The notes under the pieces are model-generated. The model had not been told where the DNA came from, ran no database searches, and saw only the letters and a list, made by a program, of their open reading frames with translations. Source: Neorhodopirellula lusitana (GTDB taxonomy: Bacteria > Planctomycetota > Planctomycetia > Pirellulales > Pirellulaceae). Taken from it: DNA of 64,000 nt. This document shows, piece by piece, positions 26,609 to 36,200 of the stretch. The stretch's first letter is position 1. The number at the start of each line of letters is the position of its first letter. The stretch is from assembly GCF_900182915.1 (NCBI RefSeq), contig NZ_FXUG01000005.1, forward strand, positions 62,001 to 126,000, read 5' to 3'. Position numbers and translations under genes: made by a program.

Positions 26609-27286
26609 TTAGGTGGCAACTCGGACGCTAGGGGTCATCGTTGCACAGATGGCAACGCCTTTGATGTAAGTGCCCTTAATCGACTGGGGCTTCATGCCGG
26701 CGACGAAATCGACGAACGTCTTAATGTTGTCTTCCAGCTTTTGAGGCTCGAAGCTGATCTTGCCGACCATCGCATGCACGTTGCCGCCTTTGTCGTTGCG
26801 GAACTCGACCTTACCGGCCTTGTACTCACCAACAACTTTGCCGACGTCGGCAGTAACTGTTCCAGCACGTGGGCTCGGCATCAGACCGCGAGGACCGAGA
26901 ACTCGGCCGAGCGGACCAACAAGTCCCATCATGTCAGGAGCGGCGATGCAAACATCAAAGTCAGTGAAACCGTCCTTGATCTTCTTGGCCAGATCTTCCT
27001 GACCAACTTCGTCTGCACCAGCTTCTTCAGCAGCTTTAGCTTGATCGCCCTTAGCGAAAACGACGACGCGTTGCGTCTTGCCGATACCGTGAGGCAGGAC
27101 CAACGAACCACGGATGATTTGATCAGCCTGGTTCGGGTCAACGCCTAGACGCATGTGAACTTCGACGGTTTGGTCGAACTTGGTTGCATCGTAGGTCTTC
27201 AGGGTTTCAACCGCTTGACTAAGCGGTTGAAGTTCCTGTGGTTGTTTAGCGAGAGCGGAGCGATACCGCTTTGATTTCTTTCCCAT
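26609..27286 (-). CDS. rplA: 50S ribosomal protein L1
   Basis: A 225-residue L1. [15 protein letters not shown] opens the protein from the ATG at 27286 (a GTG at 27295 is less likely). Characteristic segments: [62 protein letters not shown], and [21 protein letters not shown]1 binds the 23S rRNA stalk and often its own mRNA leader. It is normally preceded by rplK; here the 930 bp upstream hold no gene and a divergent glycosyltransferase follows, so the L11-L1 pair is split in this genome. Confidence 0.97.
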   Translation of the reverse strand: MGKKSKRYRSALAKQPQELQPLSQAVETLKTYDATKFDQTVEVHMRLGVDPNQADQIIRGSLVLPHGIGKTQRVVVFAKGDQAKAAEEAGADEVGQEDLAKKIKDGFTDFDVCIAAPDMMGLVGPLGRVLGPRGLMPSPRAGTVTADVGKVVGEYKAGKVEFRNDKGGNVHAMVGKISFEPQKLEDNIKTFVDFVAGMKPQSIKGTYIKGVAICATMTPSVRVAT

Positions 27287-27335
27287 ATTGGTCACGACTC
27301 ATTTTGTCGGGTGGTTTGGCGATCCACACTCGGGC

Positions 27336-27353
27336 CCGAGGCAAACGCCTCGG
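27336..27353 (-). promoter_or_regulatory. Candidate leader hairpin upstream of rplA
   Basis: CCGAGGC (27336-27342) and GCCTCGG (27347-27353) form a perfect 7-bp stem with a 4-base loop, about 50 bases ahead of the rplA start on the minus strand. L1 represses its own operon through a leader structure in other bacteria; whether this hairpin is the L1 site is unproven, since I cannot match the known L1-binding internal loop with certainty. Confidence 0.35.
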
Positions 27354-27974
27354 CGGCATGGTCTCCCACTGTGTTTGTGTCCGGCGGCATCGTGTGGGAC
27401 GAAGCCAGGGACAATTCAAGCGGGGGAGTTTGGCGAAGTGTCCTAGCGACGTCAACCGCAAGTCACGTGGTTTCCAGCGTTTTCTAGAAGATTGAGTATT
27501 AGAATGATTGGTCGTATCCGACCGAGGCGTATCAAACAAGAGTTTTGCTAGCAGAACGGACCGCTCACCAAGACCGAAAGATTCGGCATTGCTCGGTTAG
27601 CAACCGTGCCGTTTGCTTAGCGGCCAGCCTAACCGTCGTTCAGCCTGTCAGTTCCATGCGGAGTTCATGGCCTGCGTCCACGGCCCGAGATTGACACTGC
27701 ACCGGGTCAATTCCACGAGAGTCAACGCAAGCCCAGTCGACACAGCGCCCAAGCTATTCGCGTCCTTCAGAATTGAACTCCGGACATGACGAAGATCGGT
27801 ACATTCTTGAGCGTCCTAATCGTGAATCTGTTGCTTCGCAGCGGTCTGAACCAACGAATCGACATTAGTAGATGGCTCGTCGCCTGAGTTTATCGGCTTG
27901 TTTTGTCGTTTGAGCGATCTGGTTTGCCGGAAAACAATGGTTTTTCCGGTTTTCGCTGACTTTACGTGGGATGG

Positions 27975-28060
27975 GCACTCAATTGGAGACTGCACTGGGG
28001 CAGGAAGACTGCACCGGAGGTAGATCGCACTGGGGGGAGATGGCACTGGGGACAGGCAAC
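27975..28060. repeat. Imperfect tandem array, units 16-19 bp starting GCACTGGGG
   Basis: The motif GCAC followed by a G-rich run begins at 27975, 27992, 28011, 28027 and 28043, giving five degenerate copies (GCACTGGGGCAGGAAGACT, GCACCGGAGGTAGATC, GCACTGGGGGGAGATG and so on). It lies inside the gene-free region between rplA and the divergent glycosyltransferase. Confidence 0.6.
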
Positions 28061-28222
28061 CGGAGAAAGGTAAGCAACGCCCGCTGGTTGCAGTCGCCTG
28101 CGGAATTGCCGGTACCCACCAGAACGGCATGAACCTTGCATCTCCACTAACATCCCAATAGCCGATATCGCTGGTCTGCCGACTTGGCAGTTTATTCGTT
28201 CGTAACTTGTTTGTGATTTTTG

Positions 28223-29089
28223 ATGACCGACGACTTTCAATCCGATGAATGCTCAACCCCCTTCAATGCGGACGCAAATTGCCGCCCGAAAGAGAACTGC
28301 TCATCGCGAGACAGCTCGGCTCGGGACTGGGCGACGCAGTGGCTGGTGGCGCTTCCGGTCTACAACGAGGTGGATTACGTCGACGAGGTGCTTGATCAGG
28401 TGCTAATGCACGCGGGTCGCATTTTGGTCATCGACGACGGCAGCAGCGATGGGACCTCTGAAAAACTGAAAGCCCGCCAGGCTGAAGATCCTAAGCGGAT
28501 TTCAGTTGTCCATCATGGCAAGAACCGTGGTTACGGTGCCGCTCTGCAATCGGCATTCAAGTACACCCTCGAGCACGACTTTGCGGGCGTGGTGACGCTG
28601 GACTGCGACGGTCAGCATCAGCCGCACCGCATCCCGCGATTCATCGAGGCAGCTAAATCAGCCGACATCGTCTCAGGCAGTCGCTACCTGAAGAAGTACG
28701 AAGGTGATGACGAACCGCCTCAGGAGAGAATGTTCATCAACCGCCGCATCACAGCGGACATCAATGAGCGACTGGGTTTTTCATTGACGGATGCCTTTTG
28801 CGGGTTCAAGGCCTACCGAGCCAACGCTTTAGAGGCGATGCAAATCACTGACGAAGGCTACGCAATGCCGCTCGAACTTTGGGTCCAAGCGGCCGCTGCC
28901 GGGCTGTCGGTGATGGAAGTGCCAGTCCCACTGATCTACCTGGACCTCGATCGTTCATTCGGTGGATCACTCGACCACGCCGAGACTCGATTGAAGTACT
29001 ACAACCAAGTCTTGGATGACGCATTGGACACGGTTCGCGAGCAAGGCCGACTTCCCGAGACGCTCGCCAAGAAGATCAACCCGGCCTAA
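28223..29089 (+). CDS. Glycosyltransferase family 2, polyprenyl-phosphate sugar synthase-like
   Basis: A 288-residue GT2 enzyme of the dolichol/undecaprenyl-phosphate mannose (or glucose) synthase type. Motifs: LVALPVYNEVDYVDEVLDQV, ILVIDDGSSDGTSEKL, VVHHGKNRGYGAALQSAFKY and VVTLDCDGQHQPHRIPRF (the DXD-type metal site), then VSGSRYL and TDAFCGFKAYR. It has no C-terminal membrane segments, so it is probably a peripheral enzyme making a lipid-linked sugar donor. ATG at 28223 is preferred; a TTG directly upstream (28220) is also in frame. Confidence 0.9.
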   Translation: MTDDFQSDECSTPFNADANCRPKENCSSRDSSARDWATQWLVALPVYNEVDYVDEVLDQVLMHAGRILVIDDGSSDGTSEKLKARQAEDPKRISVVHHGKNRGYGAALQSAFKYTLEHDFAGVVTLDCDGQHQPHRIPRFIEAAKSADIVSGSRYLKKYEGDDEPPQERMFINRRITADINERLGFSLTDAFCGFKAYRANALEAMQITDEGYAMPLELWVQAAAAGLSVMEVPVPLIYLDLDRSFGGSLDHAETRLKYYNQVLDDALDTVREQGRLPETLAKKINPA

Positions 29090-29120
29090 CGCGACCGAGA
29101 CCGGTATCCAGCTCGAACCT

Positions 29121-31568
29121 CTAGTTCGTTGCCAAACGTTTCAACGATGGGTCAAGGACTGGTTGGTCGCTAACGAGCCGATCAGCCAGAGCATCGTTAC
29201 TGTCGCAGGTGTCTAACGCATGAGTCGTGCGGTAGATCCCAACGACACATGCTGCCGAAACGAACAGTGCACAACCGGTCCAAATCCAGTGATACTGCGG
29301 AGCGCCACTGACGGCGTCAACCGACAGCAGGTTTTTCAGCAACGGCAAATCGAGCTCGGCGATTCGCATCATCGAAACAGACAATGCGTTGTTGCCGAAG
29401 TGGATCAGGATGCCTGGCAGAACGCTGCCGGTTCGCAGTGCGATCCAGCCTAACAGCACACCCATGAACGATGCCGAGATGGACTGTTGCAGCACACCGT
29501 GCGACAAGCCGAACATGATCGCGGTGACCAAAACAGCTCGAACCGGACTGTTGTTTCGCACCAAGCCGCCAAAGATGAATCCTCGGAAAGCGAGCTCTTC
29601 GCAAACCGCCGGCAACGCTGCCATCAACAACAGCACCGACACCCACGACGCCGCACTGATGTGCTCGCCGAAAGGCCGCATGGCCTCAAGTGCCTGCGGA
29701 CTGAGCGGGTACATGTGACTCACCAAGGAGGCCAGTTGCAAGTACAACGGGTGCAGCATCACGGCCAACACAGCGACCAACGACCAAGTTCGCCAAGGGC
29801 AATTCGTAAGCCGGAGACTGGATTTGAGCGACGTCGTCATCATCGTCGCCATCAGCAACGTGGGAGCCAGGATCAGCCCGATTTGCGGGACAAAGATCAG
29901 CATCGCAATCCCTTCGAACGTATCGGGCATCTCCGTAACAGCCAGTTTTCCGAAGAACAGAGCGACCAGGATAATCGCACCGCATCCGTACGCGATCGAC
30001 GGCGTGGCGGCTCGTTGTCGGTCTCGCCAAAGGTGTCGCATCCAAGCACCCAGTTCCCATTGGTCACCGTCACCGAACAGCACGGCTTCGGATTCGAATT
30101 GACGCCGAGCCCAACGCGTCGCCAAAAACAGGCAACCGGTGGTCATTAGCAAGACCGACGGCAGGAACGTTAACGCTTCGAGATGATGGCCTTCGACAAG
30201 GCTACGCACCAACAAGAACATGCCTGTCACAGGGATCAAGCTGGTACCCAAGTTCAAAGTGGTGCCTGGCAACATCGGTAGCAACACAAGGGGAAGCGTC
30301 ACCATCATCAAAGGCATCAGGTAGTACTGGCCTTCCTTGCTACTTCGGGCCATCGCGGCCACGGCAAGAGCGAGTGCACTGAACAAAGCGGACAGCGGCA
30401 CGAGGGCGACGAGCAACCACAACATCGGAACGATCGGAGGCGAACCCATCGACGCACCACCGGGCCCGACACCGATTTGATTGAATACGAATGTGCTGGT
30501 CACCAACATCGAACTGGCATTCAAGATCGCGGTCATCATGCTAAAAGTCATGACGGCACCGAGTTTGCCCCAAACAATTTCGCCGCGTAGCGCGGGGCTG
30601 CACAAGAGCGTCTCCAGTGTGCCACGTTCTTTTTCACCAGCGACCAAGTCAATCGCGGGATAGAACGCACCGGTCATCGCCCAAACCAGCATGATAAAGG
30701 GCAGCAACTTGCTCCAGAACGCTGCTTCTCGCGTGCGTTCCGGGGCGATGTCAACATCATTGATTTTAAATGGATCCAATAGCGTCAAATTCACGCCCGC
30801 GTTGGATAAGCGGCTTCGCACCCAGGTCCCTCGCCAACGATTCAGAATCGAAGTGACACGGTCCTTGGCGACCATCGACTGGTCGGAGGCCACGTTGTAA
30901 TAGAGCCCAACGGCGGCACCTGCGGCATCGTCAACTTCGCCATCCGTGCCCGCTGCAGCGGATTGCGGCGTTTCCGAATCGTGCCCGAGTGGTCTGGTGA
31001 CGCAAACGACGCAGTCGAAGACCTGGTCGCGAACCCATCGCTGCGATTTCTCGCCCAAGCTTTCAACACTGCCAAGATCGTCGGCCCGATAAGCGAATAC
31101 ATCAATGTTCGATTCGGTTTCCCAAAGGCTGCTGGAAAATTGATAGTCGTTGGCTGAGCCGTCGTGAATTTTCCCGAGCACTCGACGCTTTTTCCTATCG
31201 GCCTGCGTTTCACTGGCTGACTGGTCGTCGGTCTTAGCAACAAGCGAATCGGAATCATCCGCTTCCACAGGCACGAGCAGTGGTTCGACACCGATTTGCC
31301 TTGCCACGTCGGACGATTCGCCCGAAACATGCTCGAGGCCGACCACGCAAACGGAAATCGTGTGTTGGCGAGTGAATTGTGCGATTTGCAGAAGCAACAT
31401 CCCGACCAGCGGGTACAGCAGCATCGGCAGAACGGCGATCGTGAACAACGTCCGTCGGTCCCGCAATTGGTCCCGCATTTCACGTGTGTAGATCAGCTTG
31501 ATTGCTGATAAACGTGGACGCCCGGCACGCATCGCGGCGCGACGTTTTTGTTTGGACGATTCGCTCAT
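29121..31568 (-). CDS. ABC-2 permease (NatB-like) fused to a CPBP intramembrane protease
   Basis: An 815-residue fusion. Residues about 25-480 are a NatB/ABC-2 type permease: a first membrane segment ([21 protein letters not shown]), a large periplasmic loop of about 220 residues (70-290), then five or six segments including [46 protein letters not shown], the conserved ABC-2 loop. Residues about 530-790 form a CPBP (CAAX/Abi) domain with EELAFRGF (about 656-663), MFGLSHGV and GILIHFGNN, the expected metal-site motifs. Fusions of this kind are known in planctomycetes and related phyla; the transported substrate is not known (NatAB exports Na+). Start overlaps the stop of the ATPase gene by 4 bp. 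Confidence 0.9.
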   Translation of the reverse strand: MSESSKQKRRAAMRAGRPRLSAIKLIYTREMRDQLRDRRTLFTIAVLPMLLYPLVGMLLLQIAQFTRQHTISVCVVGLEHVSGESSDVARQIGVEPLLVPVEADDSDSLVAKTDDQSASETQADRKKRRVLGKIHDGSANDYQFSSSLWETESNIDVFAYRADDLGSVESLGEKSQRWVRDQVFDCVVCVTRPLGHDSETPQSAAAGTDGEVDDAAGAAVGLYYNVASDQSMVAKDRVTSILNRWRGTWVRSRLSNAGVNLTLLDPFKINDVDIAPERTREAAFWSKLLPFIMLVWAMTGAFYPAIDLVAGEKERGTLETLLCSPALRGEIVWGKLGAVMTFSMMTAILNASSMLVTSTFVFNQIGVGPGGASMGSPPIVPMLWLLVALVPLSALFSALALAVAAMARSSKEGQYYLMPLMMVTLPLVLLPMLPGTTLNLGTSLIPVTGMFLLVRSLVEGHHLEALTFLPSVLLMTTGCLFLATRWARRQFESEAVLFGDGDQWELGAWMRHLWRDRQRAATPSIAYGCGAIILVALFFGKLAVTEMPDTFEGIAMLIFVPQIGLILAPTLLMATMMTTSLKSSLRLTNCPWRTWSLVAVLAVMLHPLYLQLASLVSHMYPLSPQALEAMRPFGEHISAASWVSVLLLMAALPAVCEELAFRGFIFGGLVRNNSPVRAVLVTAIMFGLSHGVLQQSISASFMGVLLGWIALRTGSVLPGILIHFGNNALSVSMMRIAELDLPLLKNLLSVDAVSGAPQYHWIWTGCALFVSAACVVGIYRTTHALDTCDSNDALADRLVSDQPVLDPSLKRLATN

Positions 31569-32347
31569 TGGGTCACCTCCATGCGACCGTCTTCAAGCGT
31601 GTGATGCTCGTCCTCGTGATCGCTTAAAAGACTGAAAAAGAGTTCTTCGAAATTATCTTCGCTGTGTCGCGACGTCAGCTCTTCCAGGGTTCCCGAATCG
31701 AGAATTCGCCCTTGGTGCATGATCGCGATACGGTCGCACAACCGTTCCACTTCGCTCATGATGTGGGTGGAAAAGATCAGGCACTTCCCGGCCGCTCGTA
31801 ACTCACGGATGACTTCCAACAAATTACGTGCAACCAAGACGTCCAATCCAAGCGTCGCTTCGTCAAACACCAAGACGGGCGGGTCATGCACAAGAGCTCG
31901 CGCAATTGAAACTTTTTGGCGCATGCCGGTCGACATTTTGCCGCCCGGGACATCGCGAAACTCGTTCATCCGTAGCTGTTCAAACAGCTTTTCAAGTCGA
32001 GTCTTCAGGAACTCGTTTTGCATGCCGTGCAATTTGCCGAAGTACTCCACCATTTCCCACGCCGTCATCCGGTCGTAAATCGCGGTGTTGTTACTGACAA
32101 ATCCAATCCGGCGGCGAACCTCGGCGGGTTCATGCGTGACATCGTAGCCATCGATCGTGGCGATGCCGGATGTCGGCCGCAGGACGGTCGACAAGATCCG
32201 CAGGACCGTTGTCTTGCCGGCACCATTGGGTCCAAGCAACCCAAAGATTTCGCCTGGCTGGACTGTGAATGAGACTTGGTCAACGGCGCGAAATCGCCCT
32301 CGGCGCAGGTCTTCGTACGTTTTCGTCAGATGTTGCACATGGATCAT
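31565..32347 (-). CDS. ABC transporter ATP-binding protein, NatA-like
   Basis: A 260-residue ATPase that should drive the permease encoded just downstream. Walker [11 protein letters not shown]-loop in [22 protein letters not shown] (the usual Q is replaced by N-rich sequence), signature [15 protein letters not shown] (with MSTGM for LSGGQ) and Walker [16 protein letters not shown], with DEAT replacing the commoner DEPT. The MSTGM signature is usual in NatA relatives. The stop codon overlaps the start of the fused permease gene (ATGA), so the two are translated together. Confidence 0.93.
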   Translation of the reverse strand: MIHVQHLTKTYEDLRRGRFRAVDQVSFTVQPGEIFGLLGPNGAGKTTVLRILSTVLRPTSGIATIDGYDVTHEPAEVRRRIGFVSNNTAIYDRMTAWEMVEYFGKLHGMQNEFLKTRLEKLFEQLRMNEFRDVPGGKMSTGMRQKVSIARALVHDPPVLVFDEATLGLDVLVARNLLEVIRELRAAGKCLIFSTHIMSEVERLCDRIAIMHQGRILDSGTLEELTSRHSEDNFEELFFSLLSDHEDEHHTLEDGRMEVTQ

Positions 32348-32613
32348 AATGGCAACGGTAAGCCGCGAACGGGGCTGGAGGAAGATTTCACTGTCAGGTA
32401 TTTAGACCGCCTCGCGGAACCGGCTCTTACCAGATTCGATTGTGACGATTTTACGAATTGCATCGCTGGGGTTTGGATCAATCGCAATCCACCTTGAGAT
32501 TCACTGCAAGAATCGAAGCGGGTTCCCATACCGGTTTTATCCCCTCGACCCGCCTAACCGGAACGATCCGCAGAGCCGCTGGTCGGTGTGGATCACCACG
32601 TTATGATGGGCAC

Positions 32614-33057
32614 ATGAATTCAGCCCAATCTTCACCGCTATCTCGCTTGAGCTTCCCGTCCGCAATTGACCGCTGGCTGGCTTTTTTGCTGGGATTCCCT
32701 GTGGTTGCCTCGGTCGCGTTAGGCATTGGGCTAATTGCGATGGGCCGGCCGGGCGATGCTTGGACGCTATTTGGTGTGGCGGCGTTCACTGGATTCATCA
32801 CTGCGATTTTCACGCTGCCGTGTCGCTACACCTTGCTTGAAGACGCCGTGTCGGTTCGATGTGGCGTGATCTGTTATCAGATTCCCTACGAATCAATCCT
32901 AGATGTCAAAAAGTCGCGAACCTGGCTAAGCGGTCCCGCTCTTTCGCTAAAACGAGTTGTCATCCAAACGGCAAAGAAGCAACATATTCTGTCACCGGCT
33001 GACCGCGACGATTTCATCAACCAAGTGCAACAACGCTGCCCGGCACTGCGTTCTTAG
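32614..33057 (+). CDS. Membrane protein with bacterial PH-like domain
   Basis: A 147-residue protein. Two membrane segments (about residues 22-42 and 50-70: FLLGFPVVASVALGIGLIAM and LFGVAAFTGFITAIF) are followed by a beta-rich tail (YTLLEDAVSVRCGVICYQIPYESILDVKKSRTWLSGPALSLKRVVI...KKQHILSPADRDDFINQVQQRC) that has the pattern of a bacterial PH (DUF304/bPH2-like) domain. The ATG at 32614 matches the start of similarity; the frame is open to 32458. Role unknown. It lies between divergent ABC genes and the helicase. Confidence 0.7.
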   Translation: MNSAQSSPLSRLSFPSAIDRWLAFLLGFPVVASVALGIGLIAMGRPGDAWTLFGVAAFTGFITAIFTLPCRYTLLEDAVSVRCGVICYQIPYESILDVKKSRTWLSGPALSLKRVVIQTAKKQHILSPADRDDFINQVQQRCPALRS

Positions 33058-33234
33058 CCCACCGGTACAACGAGTGTCGCCCGATCGCTCCGCCGATCGG
33101 ACATTTTCCGAACGAACCGGCGGAGCGGTTCGGCGACTTTCCGCCACCGGTTGTCCTGACCGACCTTGGCTTGCCGACTCCTTTGCCTTACTCGCTACCC
33201 AGCCCCCTTCGACGCCTTCCTTGTTGAAAACGTT

Positions 33235-36200
33235 TTGTCCGAAAAACCCATTAGTCCCGCGCTGACCTCGGCTCCGAAACCATTGCCAGCGAAGGTCGTG
33301 GCGAACCCCAAGATTGAGTTCCCGGCTGAACTTCCGATCAGCGAGCATCGCGACGAGATCGTGGCGTTGCTGCATGAACATCAGGCGATCATCGTTTGTG
33401 GAGAAACGGGCAGCGGCAAGAGCACCCAGCTACCCAAGATGTGCGTCGAGGCCGGCCTGGGCCGAGAAGGCATGATCGGGCACACGCAGCCCCGCCGGTT
33501 GGCGGCTCGATCGATCGCCACCCGACTTGCTGAAGAAACCGAAACCGTGCTCGGGCAAGAAGTCGGCTACAAGGTTCGCTTCGGCGACCAAACCAGCGAA
33601 GGCACGCTGATCAAGCTAATGACCGATGGCATCCTGCTCGCCGAAACAGGATCCGATCCAGACCTGAAGGCCTACGATGCGATCATCATCGACGAGGCTC
33701 ACGAGCGGTCGCTGAACATCGACTTCCTGCTCGGGCTCTTGCGTCGGATCATGGACCGGCGACCGGAACTGCGAGTGATCATCACTTCGGCGACGATCGA
33801 CGCGGACCGCTTTGCCGAACACTTCGGCAAGATTGACAAGGACACCCAAGAGATCATCCCGGCACCCATCCTGAAAGTAGAAGGACGCGGCTACCCCGTG
33901 GAACTTCGCTACTTGCCTTGGGACGATGTCGACACCGGGGGCACGCGAGGTTACGACCTGTCCCAGCACGTCATCGCGGCGATCGACCGACTGCGCCGCG
34001 ACGGCACCGGTGACACACTGGTGTTCCTGCCGACGGAACGCGACATCCGCGAAGTCTCGCACCAAGTGGCCGGTCACTTCAAACGGCTGGCCCTGGGCAA
34101 CCGCGTAGAACTGTTACCGCTGTATGCACGATTGCCGCAATCACAGCAAACCGCAATCTTCCACCCCACCGGCGGCAAGCAACGCATCATCTTTGCGACC
34201 AACGTCGCGGAGTCGTCGCTAACCGTACCGGGCATTCGATACGTCATCGACTCAGGCACCGCCCGGATCAGTCGCTACAACGTGCGCAGCAAACTGCAAC
34301 GGCTGCCGATCGAAGCGGTCAGCCAAGCGAGCGCGAATCAACGCAGTGGCCGATGCGGCCGGATTGGGCCGGGCATCGCTGTCCGGTTGTATGACCTGGA
34401 AGACTTCGAGAGCCGCGATGCCTTCACGACGCCAGAAATTCGTCGCACGAATCTGGCCAGCGTGGTCCTGCAAAGCAAAACGCTGCAACTCGGCAAGATC
34501 GAAGACTTCCCGCTGATCGACCCACCACGTCCCGAAGCGATCCGCGAAGGCATGCGAACGCTGGCGGAACTCGGCGCCATCGATGACGACGACGAACTGA
34601 CCGACATCGGTTGGCAACTGGGGCGGATGCCAGTTGACCCGCGTGTGGGACGCATCCTGATCGCGGGGATGGAACTGGGCGTTTTGCCTGAAGTGCTGCC
34701 CATCGCAGCGGCCATGGAGATCCCCGATCCACGCGATCGGCCACCGGAAAAACGACAAGCGGCCGACGAGGCCCACTCGGCGTTCGCCGATCCGCAAAGC
34801 GACTTCTTATCGCAATTGCGGTTGTGGAAGTTCTATGACGAGATGAGCACTAAGTACGGGCGTGGCAAGCTGACGCGTGTGATGCGTCAGAACTTCTTGT
34901 CCCCAACACGAATGCGTGAGTGGTCCGACGTCTATCGCCAACTTCGTGACATGGTTTCGTCATCCAAAGGTGGCCAATCCAATCGGGGAAAGCAGCGTGG
35001 CCGCGGCGATAGTTTTCGCAAAAATCGTATTGGCCCCATCCGATACGCCGAACCGACACCGGCCAAGAAGAACGAAGTCCCCAACATTGTCGACGACGAC
35101 AAGTACGCATTGATCCACCAAGCCTTGCTAACCGGCTTGCTTTCGGGCGTGGCGATGGCTGGCGACAAGAACGAATACACGGGCGCAGGCGGACTGAAGC
35201 TGTTCCTGTGGCCAGGCAGCGGGATCTTCGAAGCGAAGCCAAAATGGATCGTTGCCGCGGAGCTCGTCGAAACAGCAAAGCAATACGCTCGTACGGTCGC
35301 ACGAATTCAACCGGGTTGGATCGAAGCGGTCGGCGATCACATGCTGAAGTCGTCTTACAGCGATGCGCACTGGAGCCGCAAATCGGGCGGCGCGTTTTGT
35401 TACCAGCGTCGTTCTTTGTCAGGGCTGCCGGTCGTCGTTCGTCGCCGCGTGCCTTTGCCACCGATCGATCCTGGCGAGGCTCGCAGCTTGCTGATCCAGC
35501 ACGGCTTGGTCGAAGGCGAGCTGCCGACGACGGCGAAGTTCATGCGTCACAACCGCAACTTACTGCAAGCGATTGAAAAGCTAGCCGCCAAGACTCGTCG
35601 ACGCGATTTGGTCGTGGACGACTACTCGCTGTTGTCGTTCTATCAATCGCGTTTGCCCGAAGAGGTTTATGACCGGGCGAGATTGGAAAAACTGGATCGC
35701 CAATGCGAGTCGCCGAGCTGGACAAAACTGCTGGGCGACGAGGTCGGGCTGGCCGCTTGGCTAGCCGAACCACCAACCGACATCACGCTCGACGACACAA
35801 CGCCGTACTTGCGCCCCGAGGATCTGCTCGAAACGACCGCCTCGGCGTTCGAGCAAGACGCCTTCCCCGATGAACTGGCCGCTGGGGCAACTCGGCTGCC
35901 TTTGGAATATCACTTTCGCCCTGGCACCGAAGACGACGGCATCCACCTAACCATTCACCCCGCTGCACTCCCGCAAGTCAGTGACGATGCGTTGGAATGG
36001 CTGGTGCCGGGACAACTTCAGCCCAAAGTGGTAGCAATGATCAAGTCGCTGCCCAAACGCTTGCGGCGGTTGCTGGTCCCCGCCGTCGATGTTGCCAATC
36101 GCGTTACCGAAGAAATTGTCGCCCAACGTGGCCAAGCACCGTTTCTATCGACGCTCTGCCAAACATTGACCCGGCACGCCGAAACGCGAATCGGGCCCGA

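Larger units (their letters stand above)
27287..28222. other. Long gene-free divergent region upstream of rplA
   Basis: No credible gene is present in this 936-bp interval between divergent rplA and the glycosyltransferase at 28223. It contains the candidate rplA leader hairpin (27336-27353), a dyad CCGGAAAA/TTTTCCGG (27927-27934/27942-27949, 7-base loop) and an imperfect tandem array (27975-28060). There is no tRNA, and rplK/nusG/secE, which often lie upstream of rplA, are not here. Confidence 0.55.

Noticed and set aside
27816-28256. Minus-strand open frame between rplA and the glycosyltransferase
   Set aside because: Composition follows the tandem array and no start site or family was found.
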